Origin: Burkholderiales bacterium
Lineage (GTDB): Bacteria; Pseudomonadota; Gammaproteobacteria; Burkholderiales; Burkholderiaceae_C
Assembly: GCA_019509985.1 (NCBI GenBank)
Contig: JAEKLF010000043.1
Location: 27,058-91,057, forward strand
DNA length: 64,000 bases
Direction: 5' to 3'
In this document: positions 38,401 through 46,800 of the stretch, piece by piece
Numbering within the stretch: position 1 is the stretch's first letter
Layout: each line of letters opens with the position of its first letter
The notes under the pieces: model-generated
Databases searched by the model: none
The model's input: only the letters and a program-made list of their open reading frames with translations
What the model was told of the DNA's origin: nothing
Translations under genes and position numbers: made by a program

Positions 38401-40850
38401 GGCGATGAACGTCATGGCGGTGCTCAGCGCCCATGACCTCAACCTCACGAGCGGCGCCGACCTGACGCTGGCCGCGCTGACCCAGGGCGGCAACGTCATG
38501 CTGCACGGCGATGGCGCCCTGGTCGTTCAGGCGGCGGTCCACAGCGATGGCCTGCTGCTCGCCAGCGCCGGCACCACGCTGGACACCAGCGCCGCACTGA
38601 GCGCCGGTAGCGGCCTGCTGCTGACCAGCGGCGGCGACCTGACGCTGGGTGGCGACGTCAGCACGACGGCCGGCCCGATCAGCATCGCCTCCGGCCAGGA
38701 CTTGCGCGTCAACGGCCGCCTGTCCAGCGCCGCCAGCCTCGAGGCCGAGGCCCAGCGCGACATCGTCTTCGCCAGCAGCGCCAGCGCCGACGCCGTCGCC
38801 GCGTTGCGCCTGGCGGCCGGCCGCGACCTGCAGCTCGGCGCCCTCAGCAGCGCCAGCGCCGTGTCGCTGGTCGCCGGCGGCAACATCCTCGGCGCCGCCG
38901 CCGACCGGCTCGATATCGTGGCCCCGACGCTGCGCCTGTCCGCCGGCGGCGGCATCGGCCGCGACACCGCCAACGCGGCCGACCGCCTGCAGACCCAGGT
39001 GGGCGTCGTCTCGGCGCGCGCCGGCAGCGGTGGTATCTGGATCCTCGAAGCCGACGCCGTCACCGTCGACGACGTGGCCGTCAGCGTCACGCGCCTGGGC
39101 GCCAACGGTCAGGCCAGCACCGTGACCGACGCGACCCAGAGCGACCTCATCACCACCGGCAACGGCAGCATCGGCCTGCGCACGCTGGCCGGCGGCATCG
39201 TGCTGAACGACGGCACGGCGCCGGCCAACGGTGTGGCCGTGAAGGCCGACGGCAGCGGCAAGGTCAGCCTGCAGGCGCAGGGCCCGGGTGCCGTGCTGGA
39301 CGTGCCGGCGCAGACGATTGACCAGAACGGCGACGTCGTGCTGGACAGCAACCTCGCGCTGCAGGGTGACCTCGTCATCAACGCCGGCCAGGGCGGCGCC
39401 AGCGGCGACGGCGCGATCACGCTGACCGGCAGCATCGACGGCCAGGCCGGCGGCGCCGCCGACACGCTGACGATGCACGCCGACGGCGCCGTCACGGTGC
39501 TCGGCGCGGTCGGCAGCCAGCAGGCGCTGGCCGGCCTGTCCATCGACGGCGCCACCGACGTCAGCTTCGCCTCCAGCGTCCACCTGACCGGCGACCTCGA
39601 CATCCACGCCAGCGGCACCGTCGAGTTCCACGGCGACCTGCTGCTGGACGGCGGCAGCATCCACATCATCGGCGCGACCCGCGTCGTGCTGAACGGCGTC
39701 GTCATCGCCCATGGCGACCTCGTCATCGACGGCGCCTCCAGCCTCACGCTGGGCGCCAGCAGCATCGCTGGCGGCAACGTCGTGCTGGGCGTTGACGCGC
39801 TGACGCTGAACGGCCCGCTGACCTCGGCCGGCGGCGCGCTGACCATCCAGCCCCACGCCACCGGCAGCGCCATCAGCCTGGCCGAGACCGGCGACGGCCT
39901 GCTGCTCAACGCCGCCACGCTGGGCAACCTGCGCGGCTTCGGCAACGTCAGCCTCAGCACCTCGGGCGCCGTGCTGGTGTCGACCGACAGCCTCGGCGCG
40001 CGGCGCCGACCTGCTGATCGACAGCCGCGGCAGCCTCAACATGGCGCCGGGCTCGCTGCTGCAGACCAACGGCGGCGACGTGACGGCGCTGGGCGACACC
40101 GGCATCACGCTGGGCCGCGTGGATACGGCAGGCACAGCCGGCTCCGGCGGCGTGCTGCTGCAGGCCCTGAGCGGCAGCATCGTCGACGCCGACATGGACG
40201 AAGGCGTCAACGTGCACGCCGCCTGGCTGTCGATCCGCGGCCATGGCCCGGCGCTGACGCCCGGCACCTCGACGACGGCCGCGGCCATCGACGTGAACGT
40301 GGACCGCCTGGACGCCGACGACCTGCGCGGCCTGATGCTGCGCGACACCGGCGCCGACGGCCGCACCCGCTTCAACCTGCTCGACAACGGCGTGCTCTAC
40401 CAGCAGGTCGTGGCCGATGGCAGCCCGCTGCGCGGCTCCACGGCGCCCATCGCCCCGGGCGCCAGCGGCAGCGCCGCCAGCGACGTCGCCGCCCACATGG
40501 CCGCCTGGCTGCAGGCGCTGCGTCCGCTGTCCGAGCTGCGCCAGAGCTCGCTGCTCGACGGCCCGACCCGCGTGGCCCTGTCGGCCACCCACGGCGACGA
40601 CTTGGCGCACGACAGCGCCGCCAGCGTCTACCTGTCCACGCTGACGACCGCGGCCGGTGCCGACGACGGCCGCGCCAACGCCACACACGGCGCCGCGCTC
40701 GACCTGCTGTCCAACGCCTCCTTCGGCCTGGCCGCCCAGCTGGAGCGCGCCTGGCTGCTCGGCAGCGGCTCGCAGCAGCCGGCCGCCAGCGGCCTGCAGC
40801 GCCCGGCCGACGCCGCCTTCGATGTCTGGGAGGAGAGCCTGGCCCTCTGA
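2447..40850 (+). CDS. Giant LEPR-XLL domain surface protein (about 12,800 aa) with RTX, betagamma-crystallin and FHA-like repeats; one frameshift near the 3' end
   Basis: A frame of about 12,800 codons encodes a protein of roughly 1.2 MDa. In order it holds: LEPR-XLL motif (residues 17-30); glycine/serine-rich beta region; about 19 units of a 156-residue repeat (nt 4560-14640), the later ones with DxNGDG calcium loops; beta-rich linker; RTX nonapeptides (nt 16459-16866); ten LSxAQ modules (18560-20290); beta-helix; a Tyr-rich island with a crystallin motif (24330-26160); eight modules of about 104 residues (29421-31910); then FHA-like beta-helix to the end. Asp, Gly, Ser, Thr and Ala dominate and I saw no cysteine in the reading frame, as usual for secreted adhesins. 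The frame shifts near 40003. Correcting it gives the end VWEESLAL at 40850, matching the paralogue. Without correction translation runs to 40897 in a wrong, Arg-rich frame. I infer a type I secreted adhesin or matrix protein. Only 43 bp separate it from the next gene, so the two probably share a transcript. Confidence 0.85.
2495..2536 (+). other. LEPR-XLL N-terminal motif of the giant protein
   Basis: The codons read LEALEPRVLLSADP, beginning 16 codons after the GTG start. This motif marks the N-terminus of very large bacterial surface proteins (the LEPR-XLL domain family). Its mechanism is not established. An identical 14-residue motif followed by VLGA opens the second gene at 40999. Confidence 0.9.
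4560..9720 (+). repeat. Array with exact 468-nt (156-aa) period in the giant gene
   Basis: The codon for W in the motif R(S/K)WT(S/T/A)L(Q/E)A occurs at 4838, 5309, 5777, 6245, 6713, 7181, 7649, 8117, 8573, 9080 and 9587. The steps are 471, then 468 six times, then 456, 507 and 507. Each unit contains, in order, the W motif, VxLVGxxGLTLxGSNLxxxxNQA, DYAAQNLVVATG, LTLDMAGSEGxILKASG, LDAFGFVQLSGGFA, ESKDSTLVLADGSTV and RLLTVGGxGIxGFAGNNGxSAD. The units are very similar in DNA as well as protein, so they arose by recent tandem duplication. I predict all-beta folding. Confidence 0.92.
9720..14640 (+). repeat. Degenerate continuation of the 156-aa array, with dockerin-like calcium loops
   Basis: The same unit order continues with larger, more diverged copies, recognised by (Y/F)TALKAxAxxIGxYGFD and VDVFVGYADGG. 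The last clear copy ends near 14640. Several carry Asp-rich loops of the type DxNxDGxxD: DVNGDGVVDSLD (about 11548), DTNGDGIIDASD (about 12103), DANNDGLPDKIND (about 13609), DTNGNGRLDAGEDKNRDGK (about 13957) and DTDGDGRITAADHPD (about 14275). Such loops bind calcium in EF-hands, dockerins and thrombospondin type 3 repeats. Calcium binding here is inferred from the motif. Confidence 0.75.
16459..16866 (+). repeat. RTX-type calcium-binding nonapeptide block inside the giant protein
   Basis: The segment reads NGGSGNDFVYIG, then LGAGTNN, AGNGRNKFVGG, AGTGNDTFIGGDGAE, MGGGDNRIWGNGGNDTLVIG, GAGTNTVDGGAGNDLLLVAG and GGDGFDRVVI. These are variants of the GGxGxDxLx parallel beta-roll repeat found in type I secreted proteins. 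It lies at about residues 4670-4810 of about 12,800. Most RTX proteins have it near the C-terminus, so it may act here as an internal folding nucleus or ratchet instead of part of the secretion signal (inference). Confidence 0.85.
18560..20290 (+). repeat. Ten-copy array of an unfamiliar LSxAQ / LGY module
   Basis: Aromatic-xx-L(S/T)-x-A/D-Q-xxx-V cores start at 18560, 18788, 18983, 19202, 19277, 19346, 19559, 19757, 19961 and 20147. Full modules (62-76 codons) continue with LGYxxxxGxxYYKA, a variable stretch, F(V/S/T)EGxDYxxxxIxWGxAGxPA, and then the next core. Three central copies (19202-19346) are reduced to about 24 residues. The core looks like a short amphipathic helix and the rest like beta strands, unlike the all-beta surroundings. 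An eleventh copy sits at 24682. I do not recognise this module as a named domain. Confidence 0.8.
24330..26160 (+). other. Tyr/Trp-rich island interrupting the beta-helix of the giant protein
   Basis: Between two FHA-like stretches lies about 600 residues of different composition, rich in Tyr, Trp, Thr and Asn. It opens with TVEETVQVLSGYTKVDAG and closes with TVTVWKDVPVYTSQTQL, two similar beta-strand segments that seem to bracket it. Inside are an eleventh LSxAQ module (YYNAQTN to VYQAVF, core FTALNDGQRWAV at 24682), a Ser/Thr/Gly-rich stretch and the crystallin-like motif. It looks like a module cassette inserted into the helix. Confidence 0.6.
25742..25872 (+). other. Betagamma-crystallin-like Greek-key motif in the giant protein
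   Basis: The sequence VQLFEHVDYGGRSSIL followed by LGTTTVGNDTVSSYRAW fits the betagamma-crystallin pattern: aromatic-x-x-x-x-aromatic-G near the start, then the N/D-N/D-x-x-S/T-S calcium ligand motif (NDTVSS) before the last strand. A looser aromatic/glycine segment (FYLYGDLNYG) lies about 70 residues upstream and could be a partner motif. Microbial members of this family bind calcium. Family assignment is from the motif only. Confidence 0.6.
28394..28500 (+). other. Paired Asp-rich calcium-loop candidates
   Basis: The codons read DINNDGVYTVLNESDL, then VDWNGDGKLDGTIDERNP. They give two DxNxDG loops about 18 residues apart, the usual spacing of a dockerin or EF-hand pair, embedded in beta-helix sequence. 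Calcium binding is inferred from the pattern. Confidence 0.55.
29421..31910 (+). repeat. Eight tandem modules of about 104 aa in the giant protein
   Basis: About 830 residues divide into eight diverged copies of one module. Each holds a short lead-in (such as ATQVSDVDF), (V/T)xFxVxGxxYxVTV, a helix-like segment such as ASLPSLLTALAGQIN or TRAELLSAMNTALAAD, an ALA/DVxA strand, and LxLTAKxxNxxFxxxx. Clear copies are centred near 29500, 29850, 30060, 30460, 30750, 31060, 31360 and 31690. Identity between copies is low, so this array is older than the 468-nt array. I do not recognise a named domain. Confidence 0.7.
39995..40010 (+). other. Frameshift and probable deletion point in the giant gene
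   Basis: The coding frame (VLVSTDSLGA) ends at about 40003. From there sense sequence continues one frame over as GADLLIDSRGSLNMAPGS and runs to TGA at 40848-40850, with clear similarity to the paralogue. The original frame becomes Arg/Gln/Pro-rich and stops at 40897. Compared with gene 2, about 50 residues (from NSLVTPHLSL to about TLALSAA) are missing exactly here. The change therefore looks like a deletion of about 150 nt that was not a multiple of three, and not just a single-base error. Confidence 0.75.
40818..40850 (+). other. C-terminal tail motif of the giant protein
   Basis: The last codons before TGA, read in the corrected frame, are FDVWEESLAL. The second protein ends FRVWSEDLVL. 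The shared pattern FxVWxE(S/D)LxL-COOH, with acidic and hydrophobic residues at the very end, is compatible with a type I secretion signal or an anchoring tail. The function is inferred. Confidence 0.65.
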
Positions 40851-40881
40851 CATCGATCAGGTGGCGGCTGCCTCATCAAAA

Positions 40882-40887
40882 AAGGAA
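40882..40887 (+). promoter_or_regulatory. Ribosome binding site for the second LEPR-XLL gene
   Basis: AAGGAA lies 6 nt before the GTG at 40894, in the 43-bp gap after the first gene's stop. The codon opens VKARSLLPRRW, a short basic N-terminus ahead of the LEPR motif, and no nearer ATG is in frame. Confidence 0.75.
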
Positions 40888-40893
40888 CACCCT

Positions 40894-43800
40894 GTGAAAG
40901 CCCGCTCCCTGCTGCCGCGCCGTTGGCGCGAGGCCCTGAGCCCGACCGCCCAGGCTGCGGCCGCGCTGTCGCCCCGACGCAGCACCCGGGCCTGGAGCCT
41001 TGAAGCCCTGGAACCGCGCGTGCTGCTGTCGGCCGACCCGGTGCTGGGCGCCGTGCATCTGGCGCTGGCGCCGGACAGCGGCTATCACGTGGCGGCCGAC
41101 GACGCCTATCACGCGGACGCGCACCTGCTGAGCGCCGCGGGTCCGACCATGCATGCGCTGTCGGTGAGCAGCCCGCAGAGCGGCGGCGGCGCGACCGTGC
41201 TGCACGAGTCCGACGGCGTCTACACCGACGCCAGCGGCTTTGCCTCGGCGGCGCTGCAGATCGATGGCGCCGTGTCCATCAACATCACCGGGACGCTCGG
41301 CCTGGGCGGCAACAACACCAACTTCATCGCCGGCAACAGCAGCTCGACGACCGACACGCTGACGCTGGCCGCGACCGGCAACATCGGCATCCACGCGCCG
41401 GTCAGCCTGGGCACGACCAACGATGCGCTGTCCGGCCTCACCATCACCAGCGCGGTGAACGTCACCTTCGACCAGGACGTCGAGATCAAGGGCAACCTGA
41501 CCATCGACGCGACCGGCATCGTCACCTTCTCGCATGGCATCACGGTGGGCGCGGGCGGCAGCCTGACGATCCGCGGTGCGACGCAGCTGGTGCTGCAAGG
41601 CCCGGTTTCCCTGGCGCAAGGCGGCGCGGGCTCCGCCGGCAACATCCTGCTGGCGGCCGACGAGATCGACTTCCTGGGCCTGGCCTCCGAGCAGATCACC
41701 GGCACCGGCGCGGTCACGCTGCGCCCGGCCAATGTGGCCACGCCCATGGCCATCTTCTCGCCGGCGGGCGCGGCCACCAGCGGCACACTCAACCTCGACA
41801 TCAGCGAGATGGCGGCGTTCGCCGCCGGCTTCAGCGGCTTCACCTTCGGCTACGTCAGCGGCGGCCACGCGCAAGTCGGCGCGGGCGCGGTGCTGGTCGG
41901 CGCCTCGACCGCGCCCGACAGCCTGGTCATGCAGGACAGCGTCAGCATCTATGGCGGCAGCATCACCGTCGCCGACTACAGCGACCCCAATGCCCTCCTG
42001 CGCCTGGGCGCCAACGACACGCTGCGCCTCGACGCGGTCAACAACATCACCCTCAGCAATGCCATCGAGGCCGACCACCTCGCGCTGGCCTCGGCCAGCG
42101 GCAAGATCCAGCAGACCGATTCCAACGTCGATGGCCGCACGTCCGAGCCGCTGCGCGCGCTGGACCTGACGGCGTCGGCCGCCACGGGCGTCAGCCTGAA
42201 CAGCCTGGAAATCCACCAGCTCGACGTCACCAACACCGGCCAGGGCGCCATCCCATGCCGGCGTCAGCGCCACGGACCAGAGCGCCCGCCCCGGCGACAT
42301 CAAGCTGGAGGCCGGTTCAGGCATCAGCATTGCCAGCAACGGTGCGCTCAGCCTCAGCGCGCTGGGCACCGGCTCGGACATCAGCCTGCTCGCGGCCATC
42401 AACGTGCACGGCGGCGCGGTCACGCTGAGCGCGGCCGATGAGTTCTCGTCCAACGCCTCCGCGCCCATCAGCGCGAGCGGCGCCTCGGCCATCAGCATCA
42501 GCTCCGGCACCGGCAGCCTCGCGCTGGGCGCCGCGGTGACGACCGTGGGCGGCAGCCTGACGCTGAGCAGCGGCGCGGGGCTGAACCTGGCCGGCATCAC
42601 GCTGGACGCCGGCCCCAGCGGCGTCATTGCCGTGCAGTCCGTGGGCGACCTGAAGGTCGGCATCGTGCAGGCGGCCAGCAGCATCACGCTGACATCGACT
42701 GGCGGCGCGATCCTTGACGAGCTGACCGGCGACGCCGCCAACCTGCGCGGCGAAACCGCGCTGGCGACGCTGACGGCGGCCAAAGGCGTGGGTATCGACG
42801 CGAAGCCGCTGCACACGGCGGTCGGCAGCCTGTCCGCCACGGTCGGCGGCAGCAGCGGCGGCATCTTCGTCGCCGAGGACACGGCGCTGACCATCGCCGC
42901 CGGCGGCCTGACGACGGCCGGCAGCGGTGCCATCGTCGTGCGCAACACGACGGGCGACCTGACCGTCGCCGGCCCCGTGCACGCCAACGGCAGCGGCCAC
43001 ATCCTGCTGGAAGCCATTGGCGGCAGCCTGGATGTGCAAAGCGACGTGCTGGCCCAGGCTGGCAGCATCAGCCTGGTGGCAGGCGCGGCGCTGAGCGTCA
43101 CCGGCACCGAGGTGCGCAGCCGCGGCGGCAGCCAGACGCTGGACCTGCGTGCCGGCACCGGCATCAGCATCGGCGGCTCGACACTGCTGGCCACGGCCAA
43201 CGCGGCGCAGCGGCTGCAGGCCGGCGGCGCCATCGCGCTGGGCGGCATCGACGCGGGCAGCAGCACGGTCACCGTCGTGGCCGGTGCGGCCGTCACGTCG
43301 GCCTCGCAGTCGGCCAGCGTCATCGCGAGCAATCTGCGGGTGCAGGCCGGTGGCGACATTGGCATCGGTGTGGCCCCGCTGCAGACCAAGGTCGCCCACC
43401 TGTCGGCCAGCGGAGTGGGCACCGTGGCCTTCAATGAATTCGATGACGTCGGCGTCGGCAGCGTGGCCGAAGTGGCGGTCAACCAGGTGGGCGCGCTCGG
43501 CACGATCACGGCCACGACGCCTGGCTCCGCGCTGGCGGGGCTGGCGTCGAGCGGCGGCGGCCTGGTGTTGAACGCCGGCGGCGCGATCACGTTGGACGCG
43601 GTAGCCAGCGGCGCGGGCAACCTGCGCCTGAGCGCGGGCTCGGCGCTGACGCTGAACGCGGCCGTGTCCAGCAGTGCTGGCCAGTTGAGCCTGCTGGCGG
43701 GTGGTGCGATCACGCACGCAGCGGCCGGCACTTTGACGACCCTTGGCGGTGCCATCGACGAGCAGGCCGGCGGCGCCATCAGCATGGTGAACGGGACGAC

Positions 43801-46800
43801 GACCCTCAGCAGCGGCGGTCGTCTGCGCGTGCAGAGCGGCGGCGTGCTGACGTTGGGCCTGCTGTCCGCCGGCAGCGGCGAGGCCTGGCTGCAGGGCACG
43901 CGCATCGTTGCGGCCGGCGGCAGCAGCTCGCCCGACCTGATCGCGGGCGATGCCCGCCTCATCGCCACCGGCACCGGCGTCGGCGACGGCGTGGGCAGCA
44001 TGGCCGACCCGCTGACGCTGATCGTGCAGCGCCTGGCCGTGCAGTCGGCCGGTGCCGGCGGCGTCTACCTCATCGAGGCCGATGCGGTCACGGTGGACAA
44101 CATCGCCGCCACGGCCGGCAACCGCGTGCAGGCCGACGGCAGCACGGCGGCCCTGGCGGCCGATGCGGCACTCAGCGGCCTGACGAGCGCGGCCGGCCTG
44201 GTGCTGAACGCGGGCGGCGACCTGACGGTGCTCGGTGCCGTCAATGCGCAGGCCACGCGGCTGTACTCGGGCAACGACCTGAGCGTGCAGGCGGCGGTCG
44301 TCAGCGGCGGCGCGCTCACGCTCGAATCCATTCGCGACACCTACCTGCAGGCCGGCATCACTGGCAGCGCCGGCCTCGACTTCCTCGCCGGCCGCGACAT
44401 CCTGATGACCTCCGGCGTTTCGGCCACGGCCCAGGGCGCATCGACGCTGCAGGCCGATCGCGACGTGCGCGTGGCCGGCATCAATGTCGGCAGCAGCAAG
44501 GCCCTCTTCATCAACGCCGGCGGCAGCCTGCGCGATGCCGATGCGCCCGGCGACACGGCCGTCAACCTGACGGCAGGCAAGCTCGTGCTGATCGCCACGG
44601 CCGGCATCGGCCAGGCCGGCAACGCCATCGAAACCGCCGCGACCTATCTCGGCGCCAGCGGGGGCGGGGGGCTCTTCATCGACGAGAGCGATGCGCTCGA
44701 CATCAACGGCGCGCTGGGTGCGAGCTTCGGCACGCTGCAACGCGTCTTTGCCGATGGCGTCATCGCCACGATCGGCGCGACCGAGGTGCAGGGCCTGAAC
44801 ACCGGCAATGCAGCGCTGGTGCTGCGCCTGCTCGGCGGCGCGCTGACGGTGGACGCCGGCGTGCAGAGCCAGGGTGGCAACGTGCGCCTGGACGCCAGCG
44901 GCGCCGTCACGCTGAACGCGGCCGTGGCCAGCGGCGGCGGTGCGCTCAGCCTGATCTCAGGCGGCGCCGTGCAGCAGGCCGTGGGCGGCAGCATCACGAG
45001 CACCGGCGGCAGCGTGGACCTGCAGGCCGGTGGCGCCTGGACCATGGCCCAGGGCAGCAGTGTCGCCAGCGGCGGCGGTGCGCTGCGGCTGAACGCGGCG
45101 GGTGCCCTCGCACTGGCCCAGCTCGACGCCGGCAGCGGCTGGATGAGCGTCACGGCCAGCGAGGTCAAGGATCTGGCCACCGACCCGACGACTCCGGCCG
45201 ACCTGATCGCCGCTGCCTTGATGCTGCGCACGACCGGCACGGCGGCGACCAATGGAGTCGGCACGGGCAGCGACGCGATCGAGATCGCCGTGCAGCGCCT
45301 CGCCGTCGACACGGCGGGCGGCGGTATCTTCCTGGCCCAGACCGGCGACCTGCTGGTGGACAGCCTCGCCAGCTTCGGCGGCAGCCGCGTGCTGCCGGAC
45401 GGCACGACGACCTCGGTCGGTGTCGTCGACGCGCCCCTGGCCGGCCTGCACAGCAGCGCCGCCCTGGTGCTGGCCGGCAGCGGCAGCCTCGGCCTGAACG
45501 CGGCCGCCAGCGCGACGGGCGCCGTGCTGCTCAGCAGCGCCAGCGACCTGAGCGTGGGCGCCGCGCTCGGCAGCACGACGGCCGCCGTTTCGCTGAACGC
45601 CGGCCGTGACCTGCTGCTCAATGCCAACGTCAGCAGCGCTGGCAGCGCGCGCAGCCTGGATCTCGTCGCCGCGCGCGACATCACGCAGGCGCAGGGTGCC
45701 GTGCTGCTGACGGCCAACGGCGTCATCGCGCTGCAGGCCGGCCGCGACATCACGCTCGAAACCCTGAACGCCGGCACGGCCGGCGCGGCCCTGATCGCCG
45801 GCGGCGCCATCGTCGACGGCGATGCGGCCGGCGACGTCGAGACCGACATCACGGCCGGCGCGCTGCGCCTGACGGCCGGCGGTGCCGTGGGCAGCGGCGC
45901 CAATGCGCTGGAAACAGCTGTCAGCTCGCTGAGCGCCAATGCCGCGTCACTGTCCGTCGTGCAGACCCAGGCGCTGACCGTCGACCGCGTGACGACCAGC
46001 CTGCAGCGCATCGCCGCCGACGGCAGCGCGCAGAGCCTGGACCTGGGCGCGCAGGAAGACCTGCAGACCGGCGGCGCGCTGCTGCTGACGGTCAACAGCG
46101 GCGACCTCACTCTCAACGGCGGCACGGCCAGCCTTGAAACGGCTGTCAACGCCGGCGGCGCGCTGCTGCTGCGCGCGGTGACCGGCAGCGTGGCGGTGAA
46201 GGCCAGCATCAACGCCGGCGGCGCGACCAGCCTGCGCGCGGGCGGCGACCTCAGCTTCACGGCCAGCGGCGACGTCACGCTGGCGGGCACCGCCAGCCTC
46301 GACGCCGAGGCCGGTGCTTCCATCACGATGGCCGACGGCAGCGTCATCAGCAGCGGCAGCGGCGCGCTGCGGTTGTCCGCAGTCGTCAACCTCAGCCTCG
46401 GTGCGCTGCAGACCAGCGGCGACGCCAGCCTGCTGGCGCGCACCATCACCGACGCCGGCGGCGCCGAGACCGACGTGACGGCGCGCTCGCTGCGCGTCGT
46501 GACGACGGGCACGGGTACGACGCAGGGCTTCGGCAGCGGCGCGGCACCGCTGCAATTGCGCGTCGCAACACTCGCGGCCAACGTGGCCGGCACCGGCGCG
46601 GGCGGCTTCTTCGCCCGCGAGGCCGACGCGCTGAATGTCGACGCGGTGAGCGTGTCGACCACGCGGGTCGGCGCCGATGGCGGCACGACGACGCTGGCCG
46701 ATGCGGCGCTGTCCGACCTCGTCTCCGGCGGCAATGTCGTGCTCGTCACCGGCGGCTCACTCGGCCTCGGCGACGGCGGCAATGCCGACGGCGCGGCGCT

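Larger units (their letters stand above)
34430..40850 (+). other. FHA-like beta-helix and C-terminal domain shared with the second gene
   Basis: From about 34430 the giant protein aligns by eye with gene 2 from about 41270. Landmarks occur in the same order: GGSLTIRGA, DEIDL/DEIDF, LNLDMSEL/LNLDISEM, VRIYGSAITVADF/VSIYGGSITVADY, LEADAVTVDDVAVSV/QEADAITITDVAVSV, DATQSDLITTG/DATQSDLVTTG, LRGFGNV/LQGFGTV, GHGPALTPG/GHGPSLSAG, FNLLDNGVLYQQ/FNLLDGSQLYQQ. Repeats of the SLTLxAGGDIxL kind make a right-handed beta-helix likely. Confidence 0.8.

Noticed and set aside
40004..40897. The continuation of the giant gene's original frame after the frameshift
   Set aside because: It turns into an Arg/Gln/Pro-rich sequence with no similarity to the paralogue, while the neighbouring frame continues the conserved C-terminal domain to 40850.
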